Origin: Qipengyuania pacifica
Lineage (GTDB): Bacteria > Pseudomonadota > Alphaproteobacteria > Sphingomonadales > Sphingomonadaceae
Length of the DNA stretch: 64,000 bases
Assembly (NCBI RefSeq): GCF_019857205.1
Contig: NZ_JAHWXO010000002.1
Location: forward strand, 1-64,000
Direction: 5' to 3'
This document shows, in pieces, positions 18,541-27,074 of this stretch (positions are counted from its first letter, which is position 1; each line of letters begins with the position of its first letter). Made by a program: the position numbers and the translations under genes. The notes beneath the pieces are model-generated. The model did not search any database. It had not been told where the DNA came from and was given only the letters and a program-made list of their open reading frames with translations.

Positions 18541-19872
18541 ATGAAACCGACTACCGCCCCCAAGACCTACAGGGTCAAGAGCTTCGGCTGCCAGATGAAC
18601 GTCTATGACGGCGAGCGCATGGCCGACATGCTGGACAAGCGCGGGATCGTTCCGGCGCCCGAGGGCGAGGAAGCCGATCTCGTGGTCCTCAACACCTGCC
18701 ACATACGCGAAAAGGCGGCAGAGAAAGTCTATTCGGACATCGGGCGCCTGACCAAGGCGGGGCGCAAGGTCGGCAAGGAACCTCTGATCGCAGTAGCAGG
18801 CTGCGTCGCGCAGGCCGAAGGCGAGGAGATCATGGCTCGCAGCCCGGCGGTCAGCATGGTCGTCGGCCCGCAGGCCTATCACCGCCTGCCCGAAATGCTG
18901 GACAAGGCGGTTCAGGGCGAACGCGCCACGGATACGGACATGCCTGCCATTGCCAAGTTCGCGGCCTTGCCGGAGCGGACAAAACGCTTTCCTACAGCTT
19001 TCCTTACGGTGCAGGAGGGCTGCGACAAGTTCTGCACCTATTGCGTCGTGCCTTATACGCGTGGCGCGGAAATTTCCCGCCCCTTCGCCGATCTGGTAAA
19101 GGAAGCGCACCGTCTGGCGGAGCGCGGCGCGCGTGAAATCACGCTGCTTGGGCAGAACGTCAACGCGTGGAGTGGTGTGGATGCGAAAGGTGACAGTTGC
19201 GGGCTGGACGGGTTGATAAGAGAGCTTGCCAAGATACCGGAATTGCAGCGTATTCGCTACACGACCAGCCATCCCAACGATTTTGAAAAAGGGCTGGTTA
19301 GGTGTCATGCCGAGGTCGAAAAGCTGATGCCCTATCTGCACCTGCCGGTGCAGAGCGGATCGGACCGCGTGCTCAAGGCGATGAACCGCAGTCACACGGC
19401 AGACAGCTACCTGCGGCTGCTGGAAGATATGCGCGCCGCGCGCCCCGATATTGCGCTGTCGGGCGATTTCATCGTGGGCTTCCCCGGGGAAACCGACGCG
19501 GAATTCGAAGAAACCCTCGCGCTGGTCGACGAGGTCAAATATGCGCAGGCCTTCAGCTTCAAATACTCGCCGCGCCCCGGCACGCCCGCCGCCACGATGG
19601 ACGGGCAGGTGGCAAAAGAGGTCATGGACGAACGCCTCCAGCGCCTGCAGGCGGCTCTCAACCGTGATCAGCTCGCATTCAACGAGGCAAGCGTCGGAAA
19701 GACCTGCCAGGTCCTCGTCGAACGCAAGGGCAAGCTGCCGGGCCAGTGGCTCGGCAAAACCCCATGGCTGCAAAGCGCCTGGTTCGAAGGCGACGTGGCG
19801 ATCGGCGATCTGGTTGAAGTGGAACTTGTTGATTCAGGGCCGAATTCTCTAGAAGCCCGGCTCGCGCAGTGA
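18541..19872 (+). CDS. miaB: tRNA-2-methylthio-N6-dimethylallyladenosine synthase MiaB
   Basis: 443 residues, full length. The N-terminal UPF0004 domain starts with F-G-C-Q-M-N and has further cluster cysteines in N-T-C and A-G-C. The radical SAM motif is [13 protein letters not shown] domain ends the protein at G-D-L-V-E-V-E-L. MiaB adds the methylthio group to i6A37 of tRNAs reading UNN codons. In many alphaproteobacteria phoH follows directly; here two unknown secreted-protein genes intervene. The 3' end of this gene exists in a second, decayed copy at 20877-21092. Confidence 0.96.
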   Translation: MKPTTAPKTYRVKSFGCQMNVYDGERMADMLDKRGIVPAPEGEEADLVVLNTCHIREKAAEKVYSDIGRLTKAGRKVGKEPLIAVAGCVAQAEGEEIMARSPAVSMVVGPQAYHRLPEMLDKAVQGERATDTDMPAIAKFAALPERTKRFPTAFLTVQEGCDKFCTYCVVPYTRGAEISRPFADLVKEAHRLAERGAREITLLGQNVNAWSGVDAKGDSCGLDGLIRELAKIPELQRIRYTTSHPNDFEKGLVRCHAEVEKLMPYLHLPVQSGSDRVLKAMNRSHTADSYLRLLEDMRAARPDIALSGDFIVGFPGETDAEFEETLALVDEVKYAQAFSFKYSPRPGTPAATMDGQVAKEVMDERLQRLQAALNRDQLAFNEASVGKTCQVLVERKGKLPGQWLGKTPWLQSAWFEGDVAIGDLVEVELVDSGPNSLEARLAQ

Positions 19873-19884
19873 TAGCAAGGCTAA

Positions 19885-20811
19885 ATGTCCAATCGACGGC
19901 GTGTGAGCACTCCTTTCAATATTCGGATTTCGCTGTCCGGACTATTGCTGCTGGCGCTTCACTGCACGCCATCCGTAGCGCAGGATACCGAACCTGACAC
20001 GAGCGTAGAGTCCACGATTGTCGTTGAGGGTAGCAGGGATCTGGATAATGCCCGAGAGAAAGCGGAGAGACTGGCTCGGGAGCAGGCTAGCGAAATTACT
20101 CGGGCCGCTCGTCGGGGTTTGCCGTTAGAGCGACATCACCTCCCAGTCTGTCCCTTTGTCAACGGCATGAACGATGCTGTGTCCGAATTTATCGTTAAGC
20201 GGATGAAAAGCAACGCGGCTTCAATTGGTGTGGAGGCTGGAGGTGCCGATTGTAGCAAGAACATTTTTGTCGGATTAGTTTCCGACGTTGAGATGGAATT
20301 GGCTGCGCTCCTTAAAGATGAAGCGTGGGCGTTCGGCGAATTGCGTCGCTATCAGATAGACCGGATTACGAGCGAAACCGGCCCAAGCCGGGCTTGGCAT
20401 GTTTCGATCATCGGGGACCGTTTTGGTTCACCGAAAAAAGATGCACAGGGTCGGCAGCTCGAACGCATCAGTCCGTCCGGCAGCCGTATAGTCCCTCCGA
20501 TAACCCAGCTTATATCTGGAGCAGTTGTCCTCATCGAAAAAGCCGCGGTTATCGGAAAAACCCCTCAGCAGATTGCGGATTTTGCAACATTTCGTGCTTT
20601 GGTCCCGGTTAATACCGCGAATCCAAACATCGATAGCATTCTGACGCTGTTTCGTGACGAAGATGCCCCACAAGAGTTGACCGATTTTGACCGAGCATAT
20701 CTCGTAGCCTATTACTCGGACGACACACGTAATCTCTCTTCAGAAAACGTATTCGGTGCCATTGGTGAACGATATGCCGATAATTTCGATGTTGGAGAGA
20801 CCGGCAATTAA
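19885..20811 (+). CDS. Secreted protein of unknown function, tandem paralogue 1
   Basis: 308 residues beginning 12 nt after miaB. Signal peptide with hydrophobic residues 16-28 and an S-V-A-Q cleavage site. A charged helical stretch follows (about 48-75), ending I-T-R-A-A-R, then P-L-E-R-x-H-L-P-V-C-P, R-M-K-S-N-A and D-C-S-K-N-I. The two cysteines (V-C-P and D-C-S) are kept in the paralogue and may form a disulfide. The second half has a conserved G-K-T-x-Q-Q-I-x-D-F-A-T-F-R-A-L and D-S-I-L-T-L-F-R-D. It resembles uncharacterised exported proteins of sphingomonads; I can give no function. Base composition is visibly lower in G+C than in flanking genes. The start agrees with the aligned start of paralogue 2. 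Confidence 0.8.
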   Translation: MSNRRRVSTPFNIRISLSGLLLLALHCTPSVAQDTEPDTSVESTIVVEGSRDLDNAREKAERLAREQASEITRAARRGLPLERHHLPVCPFVNGMNDAVSEFIVKRMKSNAASIGVEAGGADCSKNIFVGLVSDVEMELAALLKDEAWAFGELRRYQIDRITSETGPSRAWHVSIIGDRFGSPKKDAQGRQLERISPSGSRIVPPITQLISGAVVLIEKAAVIGKTPQQIADFATFRALVPVNTANPNIDSILTLFRDEDAPQELTDFDRAYLVAYYSDDTRNLSSENVFGAIGERYADNFDVGETGN

Positions 20812-20876
20812 ACTCATGGCGCCGAAGGGCAGGTCGTTGCGGTCTCCTTGCAACTGAACTCCCGCATCGCCCCCCA

Positions 20877-21092
20877 ATGGGAGTTCAATGATGATCAGCC
20901 TGAGTTTTTCGAGGTAAGCGTCAGACGGACTTGCGAAGCGCTCATCGAAGGCAAAAAGCTTCGCGGCCACTGGGTCGGCAGAACATTCGGGCTGCGAGTA
21001 CTTAGTTCGGAGGCCTGTTGATCGGCGATGTCACAGTGGAACTTGTTGATTCCGGGCGAAATTCCCTAGGCACCGAGTTATTGCAGTGTTAG
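20877..21092 (+). pseudogene. Decayed duplicate of the miaB 3' end
   Basis: Aligned with the last 70 or so codons of miaB. In the first part the frame reads D-D-Q-P-E-F-F-E-V-S-V, matching mia[12 protein letters not shown], then R-G-H-W-V-G-R-T for G-Q-W-L-G-K-T. A frameshift near 21016 follows, after which I-G-D-V-T-V-E-L-V-D-S-G matches mia[14 protein letters not shown] up to a stop at the same place. The DNA block of about 20 nt around GTGGAACTTGTTGATTC is nearly identical in both. This is what remains of a tandem duplication that copied miaB's tail together with the adjacent secreted-protein gene. Confidence 0.85.
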
Positions 21093-21101
21093 CAATGTCA
21101 C

Positions 21102-22022
21102 ATGTTCAACCGGCGACAAATGGCGTGTGTTTGCTTGGCGCGCGTATTGTTGGGCAGTTCGTTGTTTTTTGTTTCAGTTCAAACTTCTGCACTGTCGCAG
21201 GAGGGCGAAGCGGGTGGGAATGAAGAGCAGACAATCATTGTTGAGGGTCGCCGAGACGCTGAAAAGGCTCGAGAGCTAACGGAGAAAGTGGCCCGTGAGC
21301 AGGCCGGCGAGATTACTCGTGCTGCTCGATCGGGCTATCCATTAGAGCGGCTCCATCTTCCCGTGTGTCCCTATGTGGTTGGAATCAACGAAGCGATAGC
21401 GAGCGAACTTATTGAACGGATGAAGAGCAACGCGATCTCTTTAGGAATTCAGGCAGGGCTTGACGATTGTAGCAAGAACATCCTCGTGGGATTTGTTCCT
21501 GACGTCGAAGCGGAAATGGCGGCTCTTTTAAAAAACGATCCATGGGCGTTCGGCGCTTTGCGCCGATATCAACGAGATCGTGTTGAAAAAGAAACGGGCC
21601 CGACCCGAGCTTGGCACGCTTCGATCATGGGAGATCGATTTGGTAAACCAAAATTGGATTTGTATGGGGAGCCAAAGGTCAAGAGGAGCAACCCGTCTGC
21701 CAGTCGGATCAGAAACATGGAGACCCAACTCATTGTGGGATCTGTCGTTCTAATAAATAGAGGCGCAGTCGAAGGGAAAACAATCCAGCAGATTTCCGAT
21801 TTCGCGACATTTAGGGCGTTAGCGCCAGTGAACACGAAAAATCTCGCTCTAGACAGCATCTTGACACTCTTTAGAGATGACGCTGCTCCACCAGCCCTGA
21901 CCGACTTTGATAAAGCTTACCTCTCAGCCTATTACTCGTCGGATAATAAAATTCTCTCCTCAGATAAGGTTATGAGCACCATCGGAGAACTGTACGCGGA
22001 TGCTCAGGATAGTGATGATTAG
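21102..22022 (+). CDS. Secreted protein of unknown function, tandem paralogue 2
   Basis: 306 residues, aligned end to end with 19885-20811. Shared features include I-T-R-A-A-R-x-G, the V-C-P and D-C-S cysteines, R-M-K-S-N-A, W-A-F-G-x-L-R-R-Y-Q, R-A-W-H, G-D-R-F-G and D-S-I-L-T-L-F-R-D. The signal peptides differ most, while the start codons align (M-F-N-R-R-Q versus M-S-N-R-R-R). Both reading frames remain open and conserved in length although the intervening miaB fragment has decayed, which suggests both proteins are kept by selection. Composition is A+T-richer than neighbours. Function unknown; a periplasmic or outer location is inferred from the signal peptide. Confidence 0.8.
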   Translation: MFNRRQMACVCLARVLLGSSLFFVSVQTSALSQEGEAGGNEEQTIIVEGRRDAEKARELTEKVAREQAGEITRAARSGYPLERLHLPVCPYVVGINEAIASELIERMKSNAISLGIQAGLDDCSKNILVGFVPDVEAEMAALLKNDPWAFGALRRYQRDRVEKETGPTRAWHASIMGDRFGKPKLDLYGEPKVKRSNPSASRIRNMETQLIVGSVVLINRGAVEGKTIQQISDFATFRALAPVNTKNLALDSILTLFRDDAAPPALTDFDKAYLSAYYSSDNKILSSDKVMSTIGELYADAQDSDD

Positions 22023-22198
22023 CTCACTACCTCTCCATGTGGTTTATCTTTCCGGCATAAGTTCGCACATCGACTACGATCAGAAGGTCTCGGAAGGACC
22101 GCCCCCACCTTGCTAACAGTTTTTGGCCCTAGCGGGTAAAGCTCGCTTGCCTCCGGAGCGATGAGGCTTACATTCCGAGTCGTAGACGAAAGGAGCCT

Positions 22199-23242
22199 AT
22201 GGCCCGTAAACCCGCACAGAAGGACACCCGGTCTTTCACCCCGCCGCCCTCTCCGCAACGCGAAGTGCGTCGCGCCCAGGTTGACATAGGCTTTGATAAT
22301 CAGAGCCTGCTGGGCGCCCTGTTCGGGCAATTCGATGCCAATCTGGTACAAGTCGAAAACCGCCTGGGCGTGTTCATCTCGGCGCGCGGCAATCAGCTGC
22401 ATATCGAAGGTCCGGAAGACAGCGTGGCTCGGGCACGTGATGTGCTGAAGGGCATGTACGATAAGCTGTCGATCGGTCAGGACCTCGATACAGGCGCGAT
22501 CGAGGCCTTGATCGCAATGTCCGACGAACCGACTTTCGATGGGATCGTCGATGCCGAACCGGGCAATGGCAAAGGCGGGCCGCCGATCATGATCCGCACG
22601 CGGCGCAAGACGATCGTGCCGCGCAGCGCAATGCAGGCAACCTACATGCGCAGCCTGGTGCGCGACGATATCATCTTCGCTCTCGGGCCTGCAGGAACAG
22701 GCAAGACCTATCTCGCAGTGGCGCAGGCGGTGGCGCAACTGATCAATGGCAGCGTCCAGCGCCTGATCCTGTCCCGGCCTGCGGTGGAAGCCGGTGAAAA
22801 GCTCGGCTTCCTTCCCGGCGACATGAAGGAAAAAGTCGATCCCTATCTGCGTCCGCTCTATGACGCGCTTTACGACTGCATGCCGCCCGAACAGGTTGAG
22901 CGTCGGCTAGCTTCCGGTGAGATTGAGATTGCGCCGATCGCCTTCATGCGCGGACGCACACTGGCCGATGCCTTCGTCATCCTCGATGAAGCGCAGAACA
23001 CCACGCGCGAACAGATGAAGATGTTTCTTACCCGCTTCGGCCAGAATAGCCGCATGGTCGTTTGCGGAGACCCACGGCAGGTCGACATTCCGGGCGGCGA
23101 CGGGATGAGCGGCCTCGCCGATGCAGTGGGTAAGCTGGAAGGTGTCGATGGTTTCGGCACCATTCGCTTCACCGCTGCCGACGTTGTCCGCCATCCGATA
23201 GTCGGCCGTATTGTCGAAGCATACGAGGGGCCCACCACTTAA
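22199..23242 (+). CDS. PhoH-family ATPase (YbeZ-like)
   Basis: 347 residues, ATG preceded by AAAGGAG. An N-terminal KH-like region is followed by the PhoH ATPase domain with Walker A G-P-A-G-T-G-K-T and Walker B F-V-I-L-D-E-A-Q-N-T-T, then S-R-M-V-V-C-G-D-P-R-Q-x-D as sensor region. This is the YbeZ branch that works with YbeY in RNA metabolism. The gene order phoH-ybeY-corC that follows supports this. It is 176 nt from paralogue 2; nothing coding is seen in that gap. Confidence 0.93.
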   Translation: MARKPAQKDTRSFTPPPSPQREVRRAQVDIGFDNQSLLGALFGQFDANLVQVENRLGVFISARGNQLHIEGPEDSVARARDVLKGMYDKLSIGQDLDTGAIEALIAMSDEPTFDGIVDAEPGNGKGGPPIMIRTRRKTIVPRSAMQATYMRSLVRDDIIFALGPAGTGKTYLAVAQAVAQLINGSVQRLILSRPAVEAGEKLGFLPGDMKEKVDPYLRPLYDALYDCMPPEQVERRLASGEIEIAPIAFMRGRTLADAFVILDEAQNTTREQMKMFLTRFGQNSRMVVCGDPRQVDIPGGDGMSGLADAVGKLEGVDGFGTIRFTAADVVRHPIVGRIVEAYEGPTT

Positions 23243-23247
23243 TTCGG

Positions 23248-23313
23248 TCATTGCGAGCCCACACAGGCCGTCCATCGAGCGCGGCTTGGATGGCTTCATC
23301 GTGCTCGCAATGA
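23248..23313. repeat. 66-nt imperfect palindrome (dispersed-repeat type)
   Basis: Perfect 11-bp terminal arms TCATTGCGAGC (23248-23258) and GCTCGCAATGA (23303-23313), with partly complementary interior containing CCATCGAGC and TTGGATGGCTTC. It resembles the palindromic intergenic repeats ending in CATTGCGAG that are scattered through alphaproteobacterial genomes. It fills the phoH-ybeY gap and would fold in the shared transcript; the ybeY ribosome site follows immediately. Confidence 0.7.
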
Positions 23314-23326
23314 GAGGAAGGATACC

Positions 23327-23812
23327 ATGGAGCTGGACATCGAGATCGACGGCTGGCCGGAGGGGGACTGGCCCGCTTTGGCGGAGCGTGCCGGTGCGGC
23401 TGCTGCAGCGGTCGAACCAACGTTAATCAACGAACGCCTGACCGCATCGCTTCTCTTCACGACTGACGAGGAAGTTCACGCGCTGAACAAGCAGTGGCGC
23501 CATAAGGACAAGCCGACCAACGTCCTGTCATTTCCCATGCTTGAGCGCGACGATCTGCTCGATCTATCGAAGGATGGGCCGCCGGAAATGCTTGGTGATC
23601 TCGCGCTGTCTTACGAGACATGCGCCAGCGAGGCGCGCGACAAGAACGTATCGCTTTCCGATCACGCGGCCCATCTGATCGTCCACGGGCTGCTCCATCT
23701 TGCCGGGCATGATCATGTCGATTCCGACGCTCAGGCCGAAGCGATGGAGGCGCTTGAAATCGCAGCGCTTGCAAAATTAGGCATCGCGGACCCATATGGG
23801 GATCGCAACTGA
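23327..23812 (+). CDS. ybeY: Endoribonuclease YbeY
   Basis: 161 residues, with GAGGAAGG shortly before the ATG. The metal-binding signature is H-x3-H-x5-H: H-G-L-L-H-L-A-G-H-D-H near residue 120. The family is needed for 16S rRNA 3' maturation and ribosome quality control. It follows phoH and precedes corC in the order common in alphaproteobacteria. Confidence 0.95.
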   Translation: MELDIEIDGWPEGDWPALAERAGAAAAAVEPTLINERLTASLLFTTDEEVHALNKQWRHKDKPTNVLSFPMLERDDLLDLSKDGPPEMLGDLALSYETCASEARDKNVSLSDHAAHLIVHGLLHLAGHDHVDSDAQAEAMEALEIAALAKLGIADPYGDRN

Positions 23813-23833
23813 CTGGAGTGCATTGTTAGGGCC

Positions 23834-24751
23834 ATGCCCGATTCGTCATCACCCGCGGGAGACGCGGAGAGTACCAGCGGGCTGATGCTCGCAATCCGGA
23901 AATTCTTCGACCCCGATCACGGCGAACGCTCGCTGCGCGCGCAGCTGGAAGAAGCGATCGACGAGCATGAGGGTGAGAACGGCGAAGAGGCGCCTGAAAA
24001 CAGCGGCACCGGCGATCTGTCGCTGGTCGAGCGGCAGATGCTGCGCAATCTGTTGCACTTCTCCGAACACGATGCGGACGACGTAGCCGTGCCGCGCGGA
24101 GAGATCATCGCGATCGATGCCAAGGCGAGCTGGGACGAACTGGTCGATACGTTCGCCGAACACGGCCATTCGCGCATGCCGGTATATCGCGATCAGCTCG
24201 ACGACGTGATCGGCATGATCCACATCAAGGACGTGTTCCCGATCCTCGCGCGCCGCGAACAGCCTCCGCGCGATTGGACCGTGCTGATGAGACAGCCGCT
24301 CTATGTTCCGCAAACGCGCAACGCTCTGGACGTGCTGGCCGATATGCGTGCGCAGCGTATGCATCTGGCTATCGTGGTGGACGAATTCTCCGGCACCGAC
24401 GGCCTCATCACCATCGAAGATCTGGTCGAGGAAATCGTCGGCGATATCGAGGATGAGCACGATGATGCACCCGAAGAATGGATTGTCGATATCGGCGAGG
24501 GGATGTGGGATTGTGACGCCCGCGCCGAACTTGACGATGTGGCCGAGAACGTCTCGCCGGCGCTTGCTGAAGTTGAGGAATCTGTCGACACGCTTGGCGG
24601 TCTCGCCTTCGTGCTGGCAGAGCAGGTACCCGAGGTTGGCCGTATACTGGAGCATCCCAGTGGGTGGCGGATCGAAGTGACCGATGGCGATGAAACGCAT
24701 GTGAAGCGTCTTCGCCTGCATGCCCCCGAACCGGATGCGACCACCGTGTGA
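23834..24751 (+). CDS. CorC/HlyC-family CBS-domain protein
   Basis: 305 residues. An acidic N-terminus is followed by a tandem CBS pair (about 75-195, including V-P-R-G-E-I-I-A-I-D and V-D-E-F-S-G-T-D-G-L-I-T-I-E-D) and a C-terminal CorC_HlyC domain. It lacks membrane helices, as CorC-type proteins do. Named from magnesium/cobalt efflux work, but the biochemical role of cytosolic members is not settled. In related genomes lnt often follows; here a LysR-type gene does. Confidence 0.88.
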   Translation: MPDSSSPAGDAESTSGLMLAIRKFFDPDHGERSLRAQLEEAIDEHEGENGEEAPENSGTGDLSLVERQMLRNLLHFSEHDADDVAVPRGEIIAIDAKASWDELVDTFAEHGHSRMPVYRDQLDDVIGMIHIKDVFPILARREQPPRDWTVLMRQPLYVPQTRNALDVLADMRAQRMHLAIVVDEFSGTDGLITIEDLVEEIVGDIEDEHDDAPEEWIVDIGEGMWDCDARAELDDVAENVSPALAEVEESVDTLGGLAFVLAEQVPEVGRILEHPSGWRIEVTDGDETHVKRLRLHAPEPDATTV

Positions 24752-24819
24752 CAACTGTTGCAGATTTTTGCACATTCGCGCTCGACAGGCGTGATTTGCG
24801 TCAATAGCGTGCAACCATC

Positions 24820-25704
24820 ATGGCAACACGGCGATTACCCCCACTTCGAGCGCTGGAGGCCTTCGTTCGCACGGTTCGCCTCGGCTCTGCGCGCGCGGCG
24901 GCAGACGAACTCGGTCTGAGCCCGTCGGCTCTTTCACGCCGGATCGGCAATCTCGAAGAATTCGTCGGCAAGAAGCTGTTCACGCGTGCCCGTCAGTCGA
25001 TGAAGCTGACCGATGACGGCCATGCATTTTTCGAAGCAGTGAACCCGCAGCTTGAGGCATTGGCCCGCGCTGTTGAGAGCCAGTCGGAAAACCTTTCCGT
25101 CTTGCGCTTGCATTTGGGCGTCTTGCCGCTGTTCGGCACTCAACGTTTATTCCCACGGCTTGGAGAATTGCGCGAGCGGCACCCGCTTCTTCATATCGAT
25201 ATCGATACCGGGGCGCATCTGGAAGATCGGGTCGGCGACGTGCTCGATGCCGCCATCATCTTATCCCGTGGCCCGTCACGCGGGCTGCACGCAGTTCGTC
25301 TCGATTACAACAAGGTCCACGCAATTTGTAGCCGCGATCTTGCGGAGCGTCTGGGCTCCACCCCCGATGCATCACTGTTGATGAAGCAGACATTCCTGAT
25401 CCACAACGAGCTTCCGGAAAGCTTCAATGCGTGGCGCCGGGAGATTGGCATGGGCGATCTTGAACCCACCGCGATCGACCATTTCGATTCGGGGCAGATT
25501 ATGCTGGAAGCGGCCGCGCAAGGCCTCGGCATTGCGATCATGCATGACGATCACATGCGCCGGGCTGCCGATACCCGGCTAGCCAGACTTTTCGAGGTAG
25601 AGGTGGAAAGCCCCTACAGTTACTGGTTCGTGTGCAAGCCTACCGCGCTCGAAGAACGACCGGTGCGTCTGTTTCACGATTGGTTGGTAAAGGCGGGGCT
25701 TTAG
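24820..25704 (+). CDS. LysR-family transcriptional regulator
   Basis: 294 residues. The N-terminal winged helix has L-R-A-L-E-A-F and S-P-S-A-L-S-R-R-I-G-N-L-E, followed by the LysR substrate-binding domain. It resembles GcvA-type members. Its stop overlaps the stop of convergent plsC by 4 nt. No divergently transcribed target lies next to it, so its regulon is unclear. Confidence 0.9.
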   Translation: MATRRLPPLRALEAFVRTVRLGSARAAADELGLSPSALSRRIGNLEEFVGKKLFTRARQSMKLTDDGHAFFEAVNPQLEALARAVESQSENLSVLRLHLGVLPLFGTQRLFPRLGELRERHPLLHIDIDTGAHLEDRVGDVLDAAIILSRGPSRGLHAVRLDYNKVHAICSRDLAERLGSTPDASLLMKQTFLIHNELPESFNAWRREIGMGDLEPTAIDHFDSGQIMLEAAAQGLGIAIMHDDHMRRAADTRLARLFEVEVESPYSYWFVCKPTALEERPVRLFHDWLVKAGL

Positions 25705-26606
25705 TCCGAGATTTCGGTGCTCGCTTTTGGACGATAACGCACGGCTTCGACTACATGCTGGAAGTCGCGCAATGGTCCGCCGAGGTTAGCGACCAATTGC
25801 CGCTCGATCTCTTCTCTGGCCTTTGCGGCTACCGCCTTGCGCCCCCTGTAATCCACCGGGCTGAACGGCTCGAGATAGTGTAGCGAGAGCCGGAAGCTGC
25901 CTTTGCGCGCCATGACCCGCATCGCATTGTGCAGTCCGCTTTCCTCGCCGATCCAGGCGATATCCTCGGCGTTTTCTCCGTAATCCAGCACGACCGGCTG
26001 CACCATCACGCCCGCAGGGGGCGGTTCAAGCACGGATATCATGCTCGATTTGAACGGGAGAAGCGAATGGCCGTCGGTAACAGTGCCTTCGGGAAAAACC
26101 GTTACCGACCAGTTGTCCTGCAAAGCTTCTCGCAGCGCATTAATCTGCTCGGCCACGCCCATGCGGTTTTCGCGTTTGACGAACACGGTGCGATTGAGCC
26201 CACATAACCAGCCGATCACGGGCACTTCGGACAATTCCTGCTTGGCGACAAAGGCCGTACCGCTGGCGCCAGCCATGCTCAGGATATCGACCCAACTTAT
26301 GTGGTTAGAGATGAAGAAGACGTCGCGCCGCAATGGCGTTCCGACGATCTTGACGCGCGCACCGACGATCCATGCGGTAAAGCGCAAGAAGAGCATGGGG
26401 AAGGGGGATCCATAGGCGAAGATCCGGTAGAGGTAATGCAGCGGCACGAACACCAATAGCAGGAGCAGGATGCCGAATGCGCGCAGGGAGAACCGGACCC
26501 AGCCAGCGACTGTTAGCGGTACTTTTTCGCCTCTCGCTGCCGCCAGTCGCTTGGCGGTATATTTCGCAAGCTTGCGCTCACTTTTCGCGGTCGAGGCGGA
26601 CGCCAT
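25701..26606 (-). CDS. plsC: 1-acyl-sn-glycerol-3-phosphate acyltransferase
   Basis: 301 residues from the ATG at 26606, overlapping the 3' end of fur by 29 nt; a weak GGAA lies about 9 nt upstream. A basic N-terminus is followed by a membrane segment (about residues 41-60). Acyltransferase motifs are N-H-I-S-W-V-D (H-x4-D catalytic pair) and F-P-E-G-T. The family makes phosphatidic acid by acylating lysophosphatidic acid at the inner membrane. The overlap suggests co-transcription with fur. Confidence 0.9.
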   Translation of the reverse strand: MASASTAKSERKLAKYTAKRLAAARGEKVPLTVAGWVRFSLRAFGILLLLLVFVPLHYLYRIFAYGSPFPMLFLRFTAWIVGARVKIVGTPLRRDVFFISNHISWVDILSMAGASGTAFVAKQELSEVPVIGWLCGLNRTVFVKRENRMGVAEQINALREALQDNWSVTVFPEGTVTDGHSLLPFKSSMISVLEPPPAGVMVQPVVLDYGENAEDIAWIGEESGLHNAMRVMARKGSFRLSLHYLEPFSPVDYRGRKAVAAKAREEIERQLVANLGGPLRDFQHVVEAVRYRPKASTEISD

Positions 26607-27000
26607 AGAGTTCCAGCCTGTGGTCGACCAGGCGATAACCGAGCTTGGCAGCAATCTGCTTTTGCAGGGCTTCAATTTCCGGATCGACGAATTCCACGAC
26701 TTTGCCGGTTTCCACGTCGATCAGATGATCATGATGGGCTTCCGGCGCGGCTTCGTAACGGGCACGGCCATCGCCAAAATCATGGCGATCGAGAATGCCC
26801 GCCTCTTCGAAAAGCCGGACGGTACGATAGACCGTGGCAATTGAAATTCCCGAATCGATCTTGTTCGCCCGTTCGTGAAGCAGTTCGACATCGGGGTGAT
26901 CGTCGCTTTCCGACAGCACCCGCGCGATTATGCGCCGCTGTTCGGTAATGCGCAGGCCCTTGTCGGCGCACAATTGTTCAAGATCGATTTTCTGGTGCAA
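26578..27000 (-). CDS. fur: Fur-family metal-dependent repressor
   Basis: 140 residues. The start is TTG at 27000 with GGGA about 11 nt upstream; the resulting M-H-Q-K-I-D-x-E-Q-L is the normal N-terminus of sphingomonad Fur. The winged helix has A-T-V-Y-R-T-V-R-L-F. The dimer domain has H-H-D-H-L-I, but the C-x-x-C that follows in E. coli Fur is replaced by D-V-E-T-G, so the structural zinc Cys site is absent, as in many alphaproteobacterial Fur/Mur proteins. It could sense iron or manganese. A terminator-like hairpin separates it from mucR upstream. Confidence 0.92.
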   Translation of the reverse strand: MHQKIDLEQLCADKGLRITEQRRIIARVLSESDDHPDVELLHERANKIDSGISIATVYRTVRLFEEAGILDRHDFGDGRARYEAAPEAHHDHLIDVETGKVVEFVDPEIEALQKQIAAKLGYRLVDHRLELYGVRLDREK

Positions 27001-27014
27001 GATGGATTCCCGAA

Positions 27015-27053
27015 TGAAAAACGCCCCGCACCCTTATCGGGCCGGGACGTTTT
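27015..27053 (-). terminator. Terminator-like hairpin between mucR and fur
   Basis: On the minus strand AACGTCCCG pairs with CGGGGCGTT (one G-U pair) around a 14-nt loop, followed by TTTTT. It starts about 20 nt after the mucR stop and ends about 15 nt before the fur start, so fur either has a promoter inside mucR or depends on read-through. Confidence 0.7.
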
Positions 27054-27074
27054 GCTCAAGGCGAACCGGAGCGT

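Noticed and set aside
20740..20970. Minus-strand 76-codon frame
   Set aside because: Its N-terminal half is simply the antisense of the decayed miaB tail; a similar antisense frame exists opposite true miaB.
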